DNA of 64,000 nucleotides from Tissierellia bacterium (lineage in GTDB: Bacteria; Bacillota; Clostridia; Tissierellales; Peptoniphilaceae). Numbering within the stretch: position 1 is the stretch's first letter; the number at the start of each line of letters is the position of its first letter. The translations under genes and the position numbers were made by a program. The notes beneath the pieces are model-generated. The model was not told the origin of the DNA. It saw nothing but the letters and a program-made list of their open reading frames with translations, and searched no databases. Shown one piece after another: positions 1-9,544 of the stretch. The stretch lies in contig JAAYFJ010000012.1 in NCBI GenBank assembly GCA_012728295.1, forward strand, positions 1 to 64,000. Reading direction: 5' to 3'.

Positions 1-3000
1 CCAATCACCCTACCACTCCAGGGGAAGTAATGCTGTTTAAACAAGTGCAAGAGGTGCCAGGATTATTAAATACCTTTGAGGTAACTCTTAGAATGGAAGC
101 CTTAAATAATCAAGAGTCCAATGACATTGTACTTGTAATTGATACGTCGGGAAGTATGCAAGGTGATAGAATAGCCAATGCTAGAAGTGCCGCAGCTCAG
201 TTCGTAAATCAATTGTTGACGGCGGATCATCCAGATACAAGGATAGCATTGGTCACTTTTGAAGGCTCAGCTACCAAGCATACAGGATTCCTAAACTATA
301 ACGATAAACAAACATTGTTAAGCGCAATTAACGGTTTAATTGCAGATGGTGGAACGTATACTCAAGGCGGAATGCATAGTGCTTTGACTGAATTAGATGG
401 CTCAGGAGACGACATTGATAGAAAGCAAATAGTGCTATTATCAGATGGAGAGCCCACATATAGCACCGAGATTAATAATCCGGATATTTACTTGATTCCA
501 TATCCAGGATATGGTAGACAGACAGGAAGCCATGTTATTGAAGGGGATTATAATTATGGGACTCGAGTAGGAGATGGCATGAGTTTACGTTGGAGATATT
601 ACAACACATATGGAACTATGAACGATAGATATTATAACAACGGGAACTCTGCCATAGCAGAGGCTGGCTTCGCTAAAAATCGTGGATATACTGTGCATAC
701 CATTGCACTGGGTGCAGGAGTTGAAGGAACTTCAGTATTAAATCAAATGGCATCGCCAGACAAGGCATATGATACTAATGATCCAACGGAATTAGCGACA
801 ATATTTGGCACTATAGCATCTGACATACTCTCTGCTATGAAAAATGCCAGTGTCAGTGACCCAATGGGAGCTGGGTTCGAAGTTCCAGTGGGCCATGTTT
901 CGGAAATAACTGTAACCCAAGGAACTGCAGCCTATAATCTAGATGAAAAGAAAATAAATTGGAATGTAGGAACACTAGATAAACCAGTTCTTCCAGATTC
1001 AGAGACTGGCGAAACTTACCCAAATCTAAAATATGCTGAACTAGTCTATCGTGTGGAAATAAATGATGATATTTTAGGTGCGACAGCTGGATCAGATGGT
1101 GGATATAATACCAACGGCAATGCCACCGTTTCATATACGGATTACCAAGGAAATGCTCAGACAATAAGCTTTCCACAGCCGACGGCTGATCCGTTAATAA
1201 TAGAACTTAAAAAAGTACTATTAGATGCTAAGGGCAATCCTATTCCAGCAGATATTGCTCAAGAAAGATTATTTAATATTAACACTACTTTATTGGAAGA
1301 AACATCCTATAATAAAGATTATTTAATAAAGGGAAATAAAAGTAGAGTAATGACAGACATCAAAATTGATGGAACATATACAATCGAAGAAAAAGCAATA
1401 TCAGGAGAACCGATTACAAGTTTTGATGATTATGTGACCACGTTAAAATGGGATACTTGGGAAGATGATCAGCATGGGGCACTAGTAACAGGAACAGAGT
1501 ATGAAAACTTTAAAGTTCCAAGGTCATCTGCTGATAATGAGCCTTTGGATACTACTTTTACCATAACAAATAAAGAAAAAGCTCTGGGCAAATTGACCAT
1601 TACAAAAGTTGTCAATAACACACCTAGTTCTAGCAAAGGTGCATTAAGAGCTGCACCAGTATTTAAAGTTCTGGTAGTGGGAACAAATATATACAATCCG
1701 GAAGAAGAGGTATATAACCAGGAACACGAGATTCAAGTAGGAACTTCTCTTGAATTAGAGGGTTTAATTTATGGTGAATATACTGTAACAGAAATAGTGA
1801 ATCATGGATTTACTCCAAGCTATAAGGACTCTGAAGGAAATTTTACAGACGGAAAAGTTAAGATTGAGATTAATCAAAAAGAGCAAAATGTAACTATAAC
1901 CAATACACCTTCTGCTAATGATGCATACATTAATTATGTTGCAACTAAGGAATGGGTTGGTGGAAATGATGTAGATCATAAGGCAGTTGATTTAACATTA
2001 TTGCAAGATGGAACGCCATATTCAGCTGTTACTCCTACAGTAAGCCCGCCATCAGGAACTGCAGATCAATTTACCTACACTTGGGCTAATGTCCCTAAAT
2101 ACAATTTAAACGGAGAAGTTGCAACTTACAGCATTGCTGAGATAACTCCACATCCATATTACGAGGTAAGCTATCCATCAAATGACGAGGTTGTAAATAC
2201 ATTTAATGAAGACTTAGGACCTTATACTGTAGAAGCAAATAAATTTTGGGTTAATGGACCATTTGAAAAGCCTGACACTTACTTTACTTTATATAGGAAA
2301 ATTGGGACAGGACCAGAAGAGATAGTAACTGTAGATGCATATGGCACTTCAGTAGCTTCGACAAAACAAGTAATTAACAACAAAGCTAGTTGGGAACAGA
2401 TGCCACGTAACGATGGAAATGTTGCAAACCCATATACCTATTTTGTAAAAGAAACCGATGCAAGTGGAAACGATGCTACGCCAACTAACTATATTAAAAC
2501 TGAGAATGGATTGACAGTAACAAACACTTACAAAAGTCCATTAACAGATGATCTTATAGCAAATAAAACTTGGGTAAACGGACCTACTACAAAACCGCAG
2601 ATATCATTTGAATTGTGGAGAAGCGGTGGCACAGCAGGAGCAGGCGAAATGGTAGGAACTGCTCAGGAAGTTGTGAACAACCAAGTCAATTTTGGCAAGC
2701 AGGATGCAACAGATATAAACGGAGTTAACTATAATTACTATGTCCAAGAAGTGGGAGAAAATGGTGGAAGCATAGTAATAGACGGGAAAACTTATCTAGT
2801 AGTTTATGATGGATTAAATGTAAAAAACACCTATTCACCTAAACTTAGTGATGTAGTTGCAAATAAGATTTGGAATGGAGGATCTGAACAAAGACCTACT
2901 ATAGGGTTTAGACTATATAGAGGAATTGATGGAGGAAGTGTGGATGCAGTATCAGGAGCCGCCGCTTATAAGCTAGCAAGTGGAGCCACTGAGGCTAAGT

Positions 3001-6000
3001 GGGAAAGCATGCCTGAAACTGATGACAATGCAAATCCATATATATATTCCGTGAAGGAATTAGTAGCAGATGAAACTAATACTGAACACTTCATAGAGGG
3101 AGCTCCGGAAAACTATACAAAAGTAGAAGAAGGTCTAAAGGTAACTAACACTTATGTAAGTCCTAAAACTGAAGTAACTGCAACTAAAGTGTGGGTAGAT
3201 GGACCTGCTAACAAGCCTGATATATGGTTTACGCTATATAGGAAAGTAGGTGCGGGGGATGAAGAATTGGTAGTTGACTCTTCAAATAATCCTTTGAGAG
3301 TGAAACTATCCAGTGGCACTACAACCCATACTTGGACAGATCTTGACAAGACAAACCAAAGTGGTGAAGAATACACCTACCTAGTAAAAGAAACTGACTC
3401 AAGTGGTGATATTAGCTGGGTCCCAGATAATTATGTAAAGTCTGAATTTGACCTTAAGGTAACCAACATTTATAAATCGCCAACAAATGGAAGTCTAGAA
3501 TTCACAAAGAAATGGGAAGGCGATCCAACAGTAACCAGACCAACAATGGTATTAACCTTGTGGAGAAAGACTGAAACTGTAGATGAAGCTGTACCAGGAG
3601 CAGTTACTAAAGAAGTAAATGGAACAACGTCAACAGCAAGCTGGACAGACTTAATAGAAACAGATGATGATGGAAATGCATATACCTTCTATGTAAAAGA
3701 AGCATTTAAGGAAGACAAACCATCTAATGCAAACTGGAAACTAGGAGAATACAACTTTACAGCCAACACAATAACCAACACCGTAGTAACAGGTGAAGAT
3801 AAGAACGGTGAATTGGAAATTGAGAAGATATTAAAGAATGAGCTTGAAGATGTAGCGGTAATGCTAAAACAAATGAGGGGAGCTCCAATAGAGTTTACAG
3901 TAGTAGTAACTGACGAGTACGGAAATACAACAAGCGTACAAATCAAAGCAGGAGAAGTCAAAACTCTAGAGGGACTATACTATGGAAAATATACAATAAA
4001 AGAGACAGTAACCCATGGATATACACCAAGTTACGCACCGACAGAAGTAACAGTAGTAAAAGATGCTACCACTACTCCAAAATTTGTAGTAACCAACACA
4101 AATACTGGAGGAGAAGGAACTACAGTAGATATTACACTTACTAAAGAGTGGGTAAATGGACCAAAACCAGATACAACAGTAGAACTTTGGAGAAAAGGAC
4201 AAGAAGTAAGTGGTATAGCAATAGATGAAAAAGTAGGAGAATTTGCAGCCAATGCAGATACCCTAAGCAAAGAATTTACAGGCCTTGCAAAACACGACCC
4301 ATCAGGAAGTGAATTTGAATACTATGCAAAAGAACCAAATGTCCCAGCAAACTATACAGCTGAGATAGAAGGCTTCAAAGTAACCAACACTTATGTAATC
4401 CCAACAAATGGAGAAGTAAAAGTAACCAAGGTATGGGAAGATGTAGAGAAAGTAACTAGACCAAATGTAAAAATAACCCTATATAGAACAGTGGGAGATA
4501 AAGACGAAATAGTACCAGGAGCGAATGTATTTGAACCAAGTACAGATAAAGGGACAAACAATGAAGAATACACTTGGAGTAACTTAGCAACCACTAACTC
4601 AGCAGGTGAAGAATACAGCTTCTATGTAAAAGAAGAATTTAAAGATGAAGAAGTAACCAACAACAACTGGATAATAGTAGAAAAAACAGAAGTTGAAAAT
4701 GGTGAAGCAACAATAACCAACACCGTAGTAACAGGTGAAGATAAAAACGGTGAATTGGAAATTGAGAAGATATTAAAGAATGAGCAAGACTCAAGTCTAA
4801 TAGGCCGCCTACAATCTAGAGGAACACCACTAGAATTTACAGTAGTAGTAACAGACGAGTACGGAAATACAACAAGCGTACAAATAAAAGCAGGACAAAC
4901 CATAACTGTAGAAAATCTATACTATGGAAAATATACAATAGAAGAAACAGAAACTCATGGATATACACCAAGTTACGCACCGACAGAAGTAACAGTAGTA
5001 AAAGATGCTACCACTACTCCAAAATTTAAGGTAACAAATAGTAGAGCAGGTGGAGACGAAGATCCAAACGAAATGAAGATAACAGTGGAAAAAGTTTGGG
5101 AAGGCGGAAAGAAACCTGATGTAACTATTGAACTGTGGAGAAAAGGACAAGAAGTAAGTGGTACAGCAATAGATGAAAAAGCAGGAGAATTTACAGCCAA
5201 TGCAGATACCCTAAGCAAAGAATTTACAGGCCTTGCAAAACACGATCCAAGCGGACGTGAATTCGAGTACTATGTAAAAGAACCAAATGTCCCGGCAAAC
5301 TATACAGCTGAGATAGAAGGCTTCAAAGTAACCAACACCTATGAAGATCCAATAGAGTATATTAGCGTAACCGGTAGAAAAATTTGGGTAGGAGCAGATT
5401 CTCAAACTATTGAAATGCAACTATATAGGAATGGCAAGCCACACGGTTCACCTATCACACTTAAGAAAGGCGATGCTTCCTATACATGGACCAGATTGTT
5501 GAAATACGATATGGACAACAATCCATATAGATATACTATTGGAGAAGTTAAAGTACCGGATGGATTTGCTTCAAGCGTTTCTCAGGATGGTTTGACAATT
5601 ACCAACACTTGGGTGGGACATGGAAATATTCCATTTGGAAGACTAGACACTCCGGCCTTGATAAAAGACGATCACTTTGCTTATGTAGAAGGTTATCCGG
5701 ATGAAAGTTTCAGACCTGATGGAGATATTACTAGAGCGGAGATTGCAGCAATATTTGCAAGGCTTATGGTTGAGAGGATGCGCGTTGGAGAGGTATACCA
5801 TAGCAACTACTCTGATGTCAAAGAAGGAGCTTGGTATTACAACTACATTGGATATTTAACAAAATACAATGTAATCAATGGTTATCCAGATGGAAGCTTT
5901 AGACCAGACAATTTTATTACTAGAGCTGAATTCGCAAAAGTAGCATCTATGTTTGATAAGCTTAGTGGAGGAGGAAGTAGCTTCTCTGATGTAGCATCTT

Positions 6001-6308
6001 CTCACTGGGCTAAGAAATATATAGATTCTGCTTATAATAAGGGCTGGGTAAAAGGATATCCAGATGGAACCTTTAGACCTGAACGAAATTTAAGCAGGGC
6101 TGAAACGGTAACTATAATAAACCGAATGCTTGAAAGATATGCAGATAAGCAATTCATTATTGATAACAAGTCAAAAGTGAAGAACTACACTGACACGGAT
6201 GAATCATATTGGGCATATTGGGATATTATGGAAGCTAGTAATAGTCACGATTTTAGTAGAATTGCAAACAACTTGGAAAAATGGCTAAGATTAAGACCAA
6301 TCTACTAG
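1..6308 (+). CDS. Giant surface protein with vWA, Cna-B repeats and SLH anchor (5'-truncated)
   Basis: Open at the left edge: the frame runs upstream of the first ATG at 30 (NHPTTPGEV precedes it), so the true start, signal peptide and N-terminus are outside the window. Counting from that ATG, residues about 30-270 are a von Willebrand A domain with MIDAS motif DTSGS, a GGTYT loop and LSDGEP. There follow a long series of about a dozen Cna-B-type beta-sandwich domains, recognised by recurring T/NK-x-W starts, YxVKE and VTNTY ends. The K, E and N residues of these motifs suggest autocatalytic isopeptide bonds (inference from the family). The C-terminal 220 residues hold three SLH domains (EGYPDESFRPDG, NGYPDGSFRPDN, KGYPDGTFRPER) that bind secondary cell-wall polymer; no LPXTG motif is present. 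Likely an S-layer-associated adhesin or stalk. The ligand is unknown. Confidence 0.93.
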   Translation, partial: NHPTTPGEVMLFKQVQEVPGLLNTFEVTLRMEALNNQESNDIVLVIDTSGSMQGDRIANARSAAAQFVNQLLTADHPDTRIALVTFEGSATKHTGFLNYNDKQTLLSAINGLIADGGTYTQGGMHSALTELDGSGDDIDRKQIVLLSDGEPTYSTEINNPDIYLIPYPGYGRQTGSHVIEGDYNYGTRVGDGMSLRWRYYNTYGTMNDRYYNNGNSAIAEAGFAKNRGYTVHTIALGAGVEGTSVLNQMASPDKAYDTNDPTELATIFGTIASDILSAMKNASVSDPMGAGFEVPVGHVSEITVTQGTAAYNLDEKKINWNVGTLDKPVLPDSETGETYPNLKYAELVYRVEINDDILGATAGSDGGYNTNGNATVSYTDYQGNAQTISFPQPTADPLIIELKKVLLDAKGNPIPADIAQERLFNINTTLLEETSYNKDYLIKGNKSRVMTDIKIDGTYTIEEKAISGEPITSFDDYVTTLKWDTWEDDQHGALVTGTEYENFKVPRSSADNEPLDTTFTITNKEKALGKLTITKVVNNTPSSSKGALRAAPVFKVLVVGTNIYNPEEEVYNQEHEIQVGTSLELEGLIYGEYTVTEIVNHGFTPSYKDSEGNFTDGKVKIEINQKEQNVTITNTPSANDAYINYVATKEWVGGNDVDHKAVDLTLLQDGTPYSAVTPTVSPPSGTADQFTYTWANVPKYNLNGEVATYSIAEITPHPYYEVSYPSNDEVVNTFNEDLGPYTVEANKFWVNGPFEKPDTYFTLYRKIGTGPEEIVTVDAYGTSVASTKQVINNKASWEQMPRNDGNVANPYTYFVKETDASGNDATPTNYIKTENGLTVTNTYKSPLTDDLIANKTWVNGPTTKPQISFELWRSGGTAGAGEMVGTAQEVVNNQVNFGKQDATDINGVNYNYYVQEVGENGGSIVIDGKTYLVVYDGLNVKNTYSPKLSDVVANKIWNGGSEQRPTIGFRLYRGIDGGSVDAVSGAAAYKLASGATEAKWESMPETDDNANPYIYSVKELVADETNTEHFIEGAPENYTKVEEGLKVTNTYVSPKTEVTATKVWVDGPANKPDIWFTLYRKVGAGDEELVVDSSNNPLRVKLSSGTTTHTWTDLDKTNQSGEEYTYLVKETDSSGDISWVPDNYVKSEFDLKVTNIYKSPTNGSLEFTKKWEGDPTVTRPTMVLTLWRKTETVDEAVPGAVTKEVNGTTSTASWTDLIETDDDGNAYTFYVKEAFKEDKPSNANWKLGEYNFTANTITNTVVTGEDKNGELEIEKILKNELEDVAVMLKQMRGAPIEFTVVVTDEYGNTTSVQIKAGEVKTLEGLYYGKYTIKETVTHGYTPSYAPTEVTVVKDATTTPKFVVTNTNTGGEGTTVDITLTKEWVNGPKPDTTVELWRKGQEVSGIAIDEKVGEFAANADTLSKEFTGLAKHDPSGSEFEYYAKEPNVPANYTAEIEGFKVTNTYVIPTNGEVKVTKVWEDVEKVTRPNVKITLYRTVGDKDEIVPGANVFEPSTDKGTNNEEYTWSNLATTNSAGEEYSFYVKEEFKDEEVTNNNWIIVEKTEVENGEATITNTVVTGEDKNGELEIEKILKNEQDSSLIGRLQSRGTPLEFTVVVTDEYGNTTSVQIKAGQTITVENLYYGKYTIEETETHGYTPSYAPTEVTVVKDATTTPKFKVTNSRAGGDEDPNEMKITVEKVWEGGKKPDVTIELWRKGQEVSGTAIDEKAGEFTANADTLSKEFTGLAKHDPSGREFEYYVKEPNVPANYTAEIEGFKVTNTYEDPIEYISVTGRKIWVGADSQTIEMQLYRNGKPHGSPITLKKGDASYTWTRLLKYDMDNNPYRYTIGEVKVPDGFASSVSQDGLTITNTWVGHGNIPFGRLDTPALIKDDHFAYVEGYPDESFRPDGDITRAEIAAIFARLMVERMRVGEVYHSNYSDVKEGAWYYNYIGYLTKYNVINGYPDGSFRPDNFITRAEFAKVASMFDKLSGGGSSFSDVASSHWAKKYIDSAYNKGWVKGYPDGTFRPERNLSRAETVTIINRMLERYADKQFIIDNKSKVKNYTDTDESYWAYWDIMEASNSHDFSRIANNLEKWLRLRPIY
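3484..5346 (+). repeat. Two tandem copies of a three-domain Cna-B block inside the SLH adhesin
   Basis: Two consecutive units of roughly 0.9 kb each carry the same order of three domains: K-x-W domain, GELEIEKILKNE domain, K-x-W domain ending in RKGQEVSG. Stretches are nearly identical at DNA level, for example around 3790-3840 against 4732-4780, 3985-4085 against 4930-5030, and 4190-4390 against 5140-5340. This indicates a recent internal duplication in which copy number could change by recombination. Boundaries are by eye. Confidence 0.85.
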
Positions 6309-6321
6309 TACTAAAGAGTTA

Positions 6322-6360
6322 TAAATTAAGCGGGCACATATGTGCCTGCTTAATTTATTA
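6322..6360 (+). terminator. Rho-independent terminator of the SLH adhesin gene
   Basis: A long inverted repeat (TAAATTAAGC, then GGCACATATGTGCC, then GCTTAATTTA) starts about 14 bases after the adhesin stop codon. A short T-rich tail follows. Confidence 0.85.
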
Positions 6361-6410
6361 TTTAGGAAGAAAAGAAGGAGATGTTAAAATAGTTGTATAT
6401 AGTACTATAT

Positions 6411-6439
6411 TTGGTAAGTCTTTTCACCATTCAAGGCTT
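6411..6439 (+). promoter_or_regulatory. Sigma-A-type promoter for the DUF218 gene
   Basis: TTGGTA, a 17-base spacer and a perfect TATAAT. It lies about 115 bases before the ATG at 6554. Confidence 0.65.
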
Positions 6440-6553
6440 GTGGTATAATGTCATAAACAATGTAGAGATGACTATAAGCATTGCAAGGACAATAATAAAC
6501 ACAATATTATTAAGGCGATTTTGTCTACAGCAAAAGAATTAAACGAGGAGAAC

Positions 6554-7204
6554 ATGAATAAATCTAAAATTTTTAGACTTTGTATTATTTTTGTTTTGAT
6601 AGCCGTATTGATTCCTGTTGGCATTAGTAATTATATAAAGTTCAAGAGCTATAAAAAGATGGTAGCAAATCCACAAGGGGAATTTGATACGATATTAGTT
6701 CTAGGGGCAGGTGTTCTACCAAATGGACAGCCTAGCCCAATGCTTAAGGATCGTTTAGAAAAAGGAATTGAATTATATGAAAAAGGAATTTCTGGGAAGT
6801 TGCTATTAAGTGGCGATCATGGACAAAAGCACTATGACGAAGTAAATGTAATGAAAGATTATTGCCTGAAACGTGGCGTTAAAAAAGAAGATATATTTAT
6901 GGACCATGCAGGGTTTAATACATACGATTCCGTATATAGAGCTAAGCATGTTTTTCAGTGTAATAGAATAGTAATTGTAACACAGAGATATCATTTATAT
7001 AGGGCGTTGTATTTATCGGACAAAATAGGTTTGGAAGCTGAGGGAGTATCGTGTGATGTAAAAAGATATATTGGGCAGTTTCAAAGAGATATTAGAGAAA
7101 TTTTAGCGAGAAACAAAGCCTTTATTATGGGTTTTTCTGGCGGGCGTACATTGCTAGGTGATACAATTCCGATAGATGGCGATGGCTCAGTAACTCATGA
7201 TTAG
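6554..7204 (+). CDS. SanA/YdcF-family DUF218 membrane-anchored protein
   Basis: The ATG at 6554 is chosen because GAGGAG lies 4 bases upstream; an in-frame TTG at 6521 has no ribosome site. About 217 residues. Residues 8-27 form one transmembrane segment, followed by the DUF218 fold: DTILVLGAGV, LLSGDHGQ, a Y-D-E-V-N-V-M motif, and IVTQRYHLYRA. Family members such as E. coli SanA affect envelope integrity and vancomycin exclusion, but the chemistry is not settled. The protein should be anchored in the membrane with its domain outside. Monocistronic, or read through into the next gene 24 bases downstream. Confidence 0.85.
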   Translation: MNKSKIFRLCIIFVLIAVLIPVGISNYIKFKSYKKMVANPQGEFDTILVLGAGVLPNGQPSPMLKDRLEKGIELYEKGISGKLLLSGDHGQKHYDEVNVMKDYCLKRGVKKEDIFMDHAGFNTYDSVYRAKHVFQCNRIVIVTQRYHLYRALYLSDKIGLEAEGVSCDVKRYIGQFQRDIREILARNKAFIMGFSGGRTLLGDTIPIDGDGSVTHD

Positions 7205-7228
7205 AGAGTCGCATGTGAGGGGATAATC

Positions 7229-7537
7229 ATGTATATTAAGGTAGAGGTATTCATACCTGAACAATATGAGAAAAACTTGATAGATGCACTGAACACACAG
7301 GGTCTTTTAGGTGCCGGTGCATATGATTATGTCTACGCATCAACGAAGGTTATGGGACATTGGAGACCTTTGGCTGGCTCAAAGCCTTTTATAGGACAAA
7401 CTGGAGCTTTATGCGGTAGTAAGGAATTAAAACTGGAGTTTAGAATTCAAAAAAATCAAAAAAATGTGGCTGAGTCTATTATCAGACGCAACCACCCATA
7501 TGAGGAACCAATTATTAATTTTATAGAATTAATTTAG
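7229..7537 (+). CDS. Stand-alone NIF3/YqfO insert-domain protein
   Basis: A 102-residue protein resembling the PII/CutA-like domain inserted in YqfO-type NIF3 proteins. Visible hallmarks are a start KVEVFIPEQY, AGAYDYV, WRPLAGSKPFIG, a central E-hinge, and RRNHPYEEP near the end. In YqfO the domain sits between halves of a dimetal enzyme; here it is encoded alone, with no dimetal-binding half, so a sensory or binding role is an inference. An RBS-like GAGGGGA precedes the ATG by about 6 bases. It converges on the MATE gene, with only 3 bases between stop codons. Confidence 0.8.
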   Translation: MYIKVEVFIPEQYEKNLIDALNTQGLLGAGAYDYVYASTKVMGHWRPLAGSKPFIGQTGALCGSKELKLEFRIQKNQKNVAESIIRRNHPYEEPIINFIELI

Positions 7538-7540
7538 CAA

Positions 7541-8911
7541 TTATATTACACGATTATAAATCCATTCTCCTCTACGGTAATAATAATATGTTACTAGAGC
7601 ATAGGTTATTGACCCCAAGGAATATCCAATCCACATGAAATTTATTGGTAGATGAAGTAATTTTACAACCACAAAAAAATATGGGACTTCAACTAGCCAA
7701 GAGGAAATAATGCATATATAAATAAAGGGTTTGTTATAACCTGATCCGCTAAATGCGGAAAACATGCCTATGGCAGAGCAGAACACGAAAATGCCGGGAG
7801 CCATAATTTGCAACATGGTTTTGCCAAGCGCTATTACATCTAGGTCCTCAATAAGTAGTTTCATTAGCATCTCGGGCTTAATGAAGAATAATAATGATAT
7901 TAATGCCCCTATTAAGGTGGTGTATAAGACAGTTAATTTGACTGTCTTTTTTGATTCCTCAATTGAATTCTCTCCTAGAAACTTTCCAACTAGTGAAGCA
8001 GCTCCAACTTCTAGTCCAAAGGACATGGTCAATGCAAGGCCTAAAAACCTAGACCCTATACCTGCTACGGTAATTGCGGATGTTCCATATGTTGCAACTA
8101 GTTTTATTATTATGAAGCTGGCTAATGACCTTAATATTCCGTCCATTCCAGTAGGTAAGCCGATTGTGATTAATAGCTTATCTACTTTTGGAACCATTGT
8201 AAAAAGACCTTTCCAGGATATTTTAATGCTATATCTATTTGAAAACAGCAGATATAATCCCCATGTGAATGCAATAATTGTTGAAATTACAGTCGCTACT
8301 GCAGCACCTTTAATGCCCATGCCAAAGCCGGGAATTCCAAGGATTGGAACTGTATCAAACATTAGAATAGGATCTAAGACCATATTGGCAATAGCTGAAC
8401 CTACCATGAAATACATGGGCATTTTAGGGTCTCCTATATTTCTTAGCGATGTGTTTACTGAATAGCTGGCAAAGAAAAACGGTAAAAAAAGCAGACGAAT
8501 AATTCCATAATCTTTTCCTGCTTGAATAACGTTGTGGTCTGATGAGAAAAATTGCAAAAGTGGGGTTAGGAAAATTAACAAAATAATAGATGAAATAATA
8601 GCGATGACTACTTTGAAAGAAATTGTTTGTTCTACTGCAACTGTTGTGGCTTTCAGATCACCTTTGCCATAGTTTTGTGATATTAAAGAGATGGAACTAA
8701 TACCTATTATGTCATTAATAACTAAAAAAACTGCCATAAAAGCTGAAAACAAAGTTACTCCGGCAACAGCGGCAGGACTTATGCGTCCAATCCAAAACAT
8801 GTCGACTAAATCGTATAGTGATTGCAACATAAAGCCCACCATTGTGGGGAGGCTGGTAGAGAGTAACTGACTATTGATGGATTTATTATTAAGAGAATTT
8901 ATTTTTGTCAT
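7541..8911 (-). CDS. MATE-family multidrug/Na+ antiporter
   Basis: 456 residues with about 12 hydrophobic segments and the two-fold repeated architecture of MATE transporters. Family signatures include an N-terminal LPTMVGFMLQSLYDLVDMFWIG, here seen as LPTMVGF followed by DMFWIGR, and repeated GIGSRFLGLALTMS-type loops in the second half. It probably exports organic cations or drugs in exchange for Na+ or H+; the substrate cannot be read from sequence. The ribosome site is weak (GGTG). A hairpin separates it from the upstream OsmC gene, so it may be transcribed on its own or by read-through. Confidence 0.92.
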   Translation of the reverse strand: MTKINSLNNKSINSQLLSTSLPTMVGFMLQSLYDLVDMFWIGRISPAAVAGVTLFSAFMAVFLVINDIIGISSISLISQNYGKGDLKATTVAVEQTISFKVVIAIISSIILLIFLTPLLQFFSSDHNVIQAGKDYGIIRLLFLPFFFASYSVNTSLRNIGDPKMPMYFMVGSAIANMVLDPILMFDTVPILGIPGFGMGIKGAAVATVISTIIAFTWGLYLLFSNRYSIKISWKGLFTMVPKVDKLLITIGLPTGMDGILRSLASFIIIKLVATYGTSAITVAGIGSRFLGLALTMSFGLEVGAASLVGKFLGENSIEESKKTVKLTVLYTTLIGALISLLFFIKPEMLMKLLIEDLDVIALGKTMLQIMAPGIFVFCSAIGMFSAFSGSGYNKPFIYICIISSWLVEVPYFFVVVKLLHLPINFMWIGYSLGSITYALVTYYYYRRGEWIYNRVI

Positions 8912-8932
8912 TTATTCACCATAAAGAAAATT

Positions 8933-8958
8933 GTTGCCGCACTAGGCGGCAACTTTTT
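8933..8958 (-). terminator. Hairpin between OsmC and MATE genes
   Basis: GTTGCCGC and GCGGCAAC form an 8-bp stem immediately after the OsmC stop. On the minus strand it is followed by AATTTTC; on the plus strand by five Ts. Probably a terminator or attenuator. Confidence 0.7.
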
Positions 8959-9382
8959 AATGTTCTAATATTACTTCGTAGGTTATAGGAGTGGCTTTAG
9001 CAAGCATTGCACTAACCCCGCAGTACTTTTCTTGAGACAGTTGAACGGCTCTTTTTAATCTTTCAATGGGCACTGATTCATCGCCTTTAAATTTAAAAAT
9101 AAGATGAATATTCTCATATACTTTAGGATGTTCATCGGTGTGTGTTGTTATTGCATCGATTGTTAAGTCTTCAATGGTAATTCGCATGGTTTTAAGAATG
9201 CTCATAATATCTATTCCGGTGCATCCTATGAGACCTGATAGTAGCAATTGCTTTGGTCTTGGTCCTTGGTCATTACCTCCAATAGCTTCTGAAGCATCTG
9301 TGATAAGGGTGTGATGACCATCTAAAACCATTGAAAAACCCATATTTCCAATTAGATGACCTGTAACTTTAACTTGATCCAT
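8957..9382 (-). CDS. OsmC-family peroxiredoxin-like protein
   Basis: 141 residues with the two cysteines of the OsmC/Ohr fold: one in SGLIGCTG near the middle and one in EKYCGVSAM near the C-terminus. Members reduce organic or fatty-acid hydroperoxides with thiol chemistry; the YhfA-like subgroup is less well characterised. The ATG at 9382 has AAGGAGA at suitable distance. Divergent from the cysteine-synthase-like gene, with about 160 bases of shared promoter region. Confidence 0.9.
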   Translation of the reverse strand: MDQVKVTGHLIGNMGFSMVLDGHHTLITDASEAIGGNDQGPRPKQLLLSGLIGCTGIDIMSILKTMRITIEDLTIDAITTHTDEHPKVYENIHLIFKFKGDESVPIERLKRAVQLSQEKYCGVSAMLAKATPITYEVILEH

Positions 9383-9467
9383 AATAATCTCCTTTCAAGA
9401 TAAATGCATTTAACTTTATAGATAATAATAACATAAAAATAGTTTATTATCTATAAAATATATTACC

Positions 9468-9496
9468 TTGACCACTTTAGCCTAATAATGTATAAT
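9468..9496 (+). promoter_or_regulatory. Promoter of the cysteine-synthase-like gene
   Basis: TTGACC, a 17-base spacer and a perfect TATAAT. Just downstream, a 14-base sequence AATGACATAATAAT occurs twice (9502-9515 and 9518-9531), period 16, ending at the ribosome site AAGGAGG. Confidence 0.8.
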
Positions 9497-9544
9497 AGCA
9501 AAATGACATAATAATATAATGACATAATAATAAGGAGGCGTAAT

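Noticed and set aside
7764-8465. 233-codon plus-strand ORF opposite the MATE gene
   Set aside because: Antisense shadow of a clear MATE transporter with matching codon phase; no ribosome site or homology.
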